Below, one piece after another: positions 6,766 through 8,661 of a stretch of 8,661 nucleotides of DNA. The number at the start of each line of letters is the position of its first letter. Within the stretch, counting starts at the first letter, position 1. Both the position numbers and the translations under genes were made by a program. The stretch is from Candidatus Methanophagales archaeon (GTDB lineage Archaea; Halobacteriota; Syntropharchaeia; Alkanophagales; Methanospirareceae). The DNA is taken from contig PIXU01000177.1 in assembly GCA_003601795.1 (NCBI GenBank), forward strand, positions 1 to 8,661, in the 5' to 3' direction. The notes below the pieces were generated by a model. That model was not told the origin of the DNA. It did not search any database and was given only the letters and a program-made list of their open reading frames with translations.

Positions 6766-6785
6766 AACCTGCGAACCTTTCGGTT
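6758..6785 (+). terminator. Two small hairpins at the stop codon of the DUF2254-like gene
   Basis: GCAGG-TAGAA-CCTGC (6758-6772) places the TAG stop in a hairpin loop, and AACC-TTTC-GGTT (6774-6785) follows directly. No long T run comes after, so termination is uncertain. They could equally affect mRNA stability. Confidence 0.25.
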
Positions 6786-6819
6786 ATCGGAATCTCTTTG
6801 TTTTGAGCTCCATGGCAAC

Positions 6820-6924
6820 ATGTGGAAAGGCAGATGGTCACGTGATGGTGCAATAGTTGACTTATCGCATAAGCCGAAGATTTTTTGGGGAGAAGCGGAA
6901 AAATTTAAAGAAGAGGCTACATAG
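6820..6924 (+). CDS. Possible small unknown gene (34 residues)
   Basis: An ATG at 6820 opens a frame ending at TAG 6922-6924, five bases before the next ATG. The peptide MWKGRWSRDGAIVDLSHKPK followed by IFWGEAEKFKEEAT looks protein-like (balanced, tryptophan-rich, no low complexity). The same frame is open all the way back to the TAG of the DUF2254-like gene, with 18 codons between. It could therefore be a former extension of that gene, a small separate gene, or a gene fragment. No good ribosome binding site is seen. I do not recognise it. Confidence 0.25.
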   Translation: MWKGRWSRDGAIVDLSHKPKIFWGEAEKFKEEAT

Positions 6925-7040
6925 AGGATATGGAACAAGTGAGGATAGTGGCTTCTAAGGATAAGCAAACAATCTCCCGGCTCACAAGACTGAGTGTTTC
7001 CCTTGTGGAAGAGTATCTGGAGATCATTAAAACATACTAC

Positions 7041-7052
7041 TGTCATGTCAAC
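7041..7052 (+). repeat. Left terminal inverted repeat of the IS630 element
   Basis: TGTCATGTCAAC, an exact inverted match to 8241-8252. Confidence 0.9.
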
Positions 7053-7069
7053 AGTATAATGTCGCAAGG

Positions 7070-7077
7070 TATATATA
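7070..7077 (+). promoter_or_regulatory. Transposase promoter (box A) with GGAGG site
   Basis: TATATATA just inside the left repeat is a strong archaeal box A, 36 bases before the transposase ATG. GGAGG at 7101-7105 is its ribosome binding site, seven bases before ATG 7113. This fixes 7113, not ATG 6930, as the transposase start. Confidence 0.6.
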
Positions 7078-7112
7078 GTATATTCTTCATAATTAGTCTT
7101 GGAGGCTTGAAT

Positions 7113-8245
7113 ATGAAGAAATACATCGTGACACTTGCCAAAGAGGAGCGTGAATCACTTGACGCACTTACTTCCAAAGGCGAGTACAAATCACAGAAAA
7201 TCCTCAACGCTCTGATTCTACTCGGGTGCGATGAGGGGGAGTATCAGATAAAACGTTCGACCAACGAAGAAATTGCTTGCATCCTGAACATAAGTATGAG
7301 AAAGATTGACCGCGTGAAGAAGCGATTTGTCGAGGAAGGTATCGAAGTTGCTCTTAACGGGAGAAAGGGGAGCCGCGTTTATGCCAAAAAAGCAGACGGC
7401 GATTTTGAAGCCCATTTGGTTGCTTTGAGTTGCAGTGAGCCACCTGAAGGCTTTGCAAGATGGTCTCTGAGGTTGTTAGCTGACAAGGTTGTTGAGCTTG
7501 GTTATATTGATAGCATCTCCCATGAGGCGGTACGCCGTATTCTAAAAAAAACGAAATCAAACCTTGGCAACAAAAAGGATGGGTAATTCCACCGGAGCAA
7601 AACGGTAACTTTGTTGCAAATATGGAGATGGTATTGGATGTTTACAAGCGTCCATATGATCCACGATATCCTGTTATATGCATGGACGAATCACCAAAGC
7701 AGTTAATTGCAGAGGAAAGAACTCCCATCCCTGCTTCGCCCGGGCAACCGGTCATGTATGATTATGAATACAGGCGTTGCGGTCTGTGCAATATTTTTCT
7801 CGCCTGTGAGCCATTAGCAGGAAAGCGTATGGTGAAGGTCACCGAAAGAAAGACCAAGCGGGACTGGGCTTGTTTTCTGGAAGAGATCGCAAATCAATGC
7901 GGAAAAGCGGAAAAAATAACGCTGGTGATGGACAATCTGAACACGCACGTTCCCGGATCGCTCTATGAAACGTTTCCGCCGGTTAAGGCAAAAGCAATAT
8001 GGGACAGATTCGAGTTTGTATACACTCCAAAGCATGGGAGCTGGTTGAATATGGCCGAGATTGAGTTGAACGTGCTCACAAGGCAATCTTTAAACAGAAG
8101 AATCGATGACATCGAGATTGTCAGGAAAGAGGTACTGGCATGGCAGAATTTCAGAAACAACAAAAATGCGAAAGTCAATTGGCAATTCACAGCCGAGGAT
8201 GCTCGAATAAAGTTATCTCGACTTTATCCGACACTTGAAAGTTGA
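7113..8245 (+). CDS. IS630-family transposase, two frames joined by -1 frameshift
   Basis: It catalyses cut-and-paste movement of the surrounding element into TA sites. The first frame (7113-7586) encodes an N-terminal helix-turn-helix DNA-binding region that includes STNEEIACILNISMRKIDRV. The second frame (entered near 7550, ending TGA 8243-8245) encodes the DDE catalytic domain. Catalytic residues in the fused numbering are Asp192 in CMDES, Asp274 in VMDNLNTH and Glu316 in NMAEIELN. Slipping back one base in the A8 run at 7544-7551 gives a continuous 377-residue protein. The junction ILKKNEIKPWQQKGWVIPPE reads as the normal IS630 linker, whereas the unshifted frame ends in NKKDG. Either programmed slippage or a recent one-base deletion/insertion explains this; catalytic residues intact on both sides favour a working element. 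Confidence 0.9.
7544..7551 (+). other. A8 slippery site of the IS630 transposase
   Basis: Codons CTA-AAA-AAA followed by ACG contain eight A residues, allowing -1 slippage of ribosome or RNA polymerase exactly where homology changes frame. Without slippage the product ends at 7586 and is the DNA-binding part alone, a possible repressor of transposition. Confidence 0.65.
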
Positions 8246-8252
8246 CATGACA
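8241..8252 (-). repeat. Right terminal inverted repeat of the IS630 element
   Basis: GTTGACATGACA, the exact reverse complement of 7041-7052. It contains the TGA stop of the transposase. Confidence 0.9.
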
Positions 8253-8296
8253 CTACCCTGAAAGTATGCATTTAAATAGAATGGAGGGGAATATAG

Positions 8297-8374
8297 ATGG
8301 TAAGGGTAACGAGGTGTCATATGGTACTAATTATATATTCGCGTCTGAGTCTAAATAAAAATAGGAATATATGA
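8297..8374 (+). CDS. Possible short leader frame upstream of the Trypco1 gene (25 residues)
   Basis: GGAGGGG at 8283-8289 lies seven bases before ATG 8297. The frame reads MVRVTRCHMVLIIYSRLSLN then KNRNI and stops in an ATGA overlap with the next gene. A good ribosome binding site and stop-start overlap suggest translational coupling, but the peptide is unremarkable and the same DNA contains a candidate promoter. Confidence 0.25.
   Translation: MVRVTRCHMVLIIYSRLSLNKNRNI
8331..8338 (+). promoter_or_regulatory. Candidate box A of the Trypco1 gene
   Basis: TTATATAT lies 33-40 bases before ATG 8371, with AGGA just upstream of that ATG. This would give a short leader and would make the small frame across it non-coding. 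Confidence 0.35.
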
Positions 8375-8658
8375 CTAAGCTGATTAAGGTGGAGTTTGAT
8401 GGGGCAGAGATATGGATAGAAACGGATGGAGAAGCGGCAGAAGCAGCAGTAGTCCCTGAAAGGGTAGGTGTATTAGAGAAAGCGGAGAAATTTATACCAT
8501 TCGAGAAGGTTTCTGATACTATAAGGGCATATTGTACCGGGCTTGTTAAAACATTTAAGGGGTTAGAACCTGAACATTCCCCGAACCGGATAAGTGCAGA
8601 GTTCGGTCTCAAGCTCAGTGGTGAGGGTAATGTTTATATAGTGAAATCAACAGCCTAA
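8371..8658 (+). CDS. Trypsin-co-occurring domain (Trypco1, CU044_2847-like) protein, C-terminus cut short
   Basis: The 95-residue protein begins with a beta hairpin (LIKVEFDGAEIWIETD). A linker and a helix (FEKVSDTIRAYCTGLVKTFK) follow. It ends in the family hallmark, AEFGLKLSGEGNVYIVKSTA. This is the pattern of the Trypco1 domain, a small accessory protein found beside trypsin-like peptidases and VMAP/CHAT-type effectors in prokaryotic conflict systems; its biochemical role is not established. The family normally continues after STA with a last beta strand. Here TAA follows at once, and the window stops three bases later. Dropping one C (GCC-TAA-TGC read as GCT-AAT-GC) would give STANA and keep the frame open, so a one-base frameshift is likely. 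Partner genes should lie to the right. Confidence 0.75.
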   Translation: MTKLIKVEFDGAEIWIETDGEAAEAAVVPERVGVLEKAEKFIPFEKVSDTIRAYCTGLVKTFKGLEPEHSPNRISAEFGLKLSGEGNVYIVKSTA

Positions 8659-8661
8659 TGC

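Larger units (their letters stand above)
7040..8253 (+). mobile_element. Complete IS630-family insertion sequence (1214 bp)
   Basis: The ends are visible: TGTCATGTCAAC at 7041-7052 and its exact reverse complement at 8241-8252, with one unmatched base outside each. TA flanks both sides (7038-7039 and 8254-8255), the target duplication typical of IS630/Tc1-mariner elements. The only genes inside are the transposase parts. The transposase stop codon lies within the right repeat. Perfect repeats and an intact coding content suggest recent insertion. Confidence 0.9.
6930..8358 (+). pseudogene. Small unknown gene split by the IS630 element
   Basis: ATG 6930 has GAGG six bases upstream and a TTTAAA box at 6903-6908. 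It begins MEQVRIVASKDKQTISRLTR, then LSVSLVEEYLEIIKTYY, a helical charged segment. The IS630 element enters at the TA at 7038-7039. Removing the element and one TA joins the frame in phase to 8256, where it continues PESMHLNRMEG and ends SESK at TAA 8356-8358, about 70 residues in all. The first part looks like a real protein. The second part is less convincing and shares its DNA with another possible short frame and a candidate promoter. As it stands, the gene reads into the element and fuses in frame with the transposase. Its function is unknown; proximity to the Trypco1 gene suggests it may have belonged to that operon. Confidence 0.4.

Noticed and set aside
7354..8190. Minus-strand open frames within the IS630 element
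   Set aside because: They are shadows of the transposase, which has its catalytic residues on the plus strand.
1..8661. tRNA or rRNA genes
   Set aside because: No cloverleaf with a T-arm GTTCGA-type motif and acceptor pairing, and no rRNA signature, was seen on either strand by eye; a covariance search would be decisive.

Overview
The window looks like an accessory region of an archaeal chromosome. Promoters have TATA-box (box A) form, several genes start close enough to their promoter to be leaderless, ribosome binding sites are of the GGAGG / AGGTGAT type, and the protein families (RelE-type toxin-antitoxin pair, IS630 and IS4 transposases, DUF2254-like membrane protein) suit a methanogen or ANME-type euryarchaeon. 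That placement is inference; no rRNA or other marker gene is present. The only ordinary metabolic gene is a phosphomannomutase/phosphoglucomutase cut off by the left edge.

Layout: (1) 1-1411, minus strand, phosphohexomutase lacking its C-terminus. (2) 1463-1758, minus, an intact small antitoxin followed through an ATGA overlap by a RelE toxin reduced to 37 residues by what looks like an internal deletion. (3) 1821-1991, a short inverted-repeat element flanked by TA, MITE-like, inserted in a short reading frame that becomes continuous if the element is removed. (4) 2099-3989, minus, a type II restriction-modification operon: an EcoRV-type endonuclease with the catalytic and base-reading residues kept, overlapping a D12-class adenine methyltransferase. 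(5) 4129-5113, minus, a decayed IS4-type transposase with at least three lesions. (6) 5254-6765, plus, a four-helix membrane protein with a DUF2254-like N-terminus and seven 23-residue repeats. (7) 6930-8358, a small reading frame split by a complete IS630-family element (7040-8253) with 12-bp inverted repeats, TA duplications and a transposase needing a -1 frameshift at an A8 run. (8) 8371-8658, a Trypco1 (CU044_2847-like) domain protein, the accessory protein of trypsin/VMAP conflict systems, apparently cut short close to the right edge.

The restriction-modification pair should act together: the nuclease probably cuts GATATC and the methyltransferase protects that site. The toxin-antitoxin pair is probably reduced to an orphan antitoxin. 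The Trypco1 gene points to a second conflict module continuing to the right of the window. The region therefore reads as a defence and mobile-element island in which insertion sequences have repeatedly entered and decayed.
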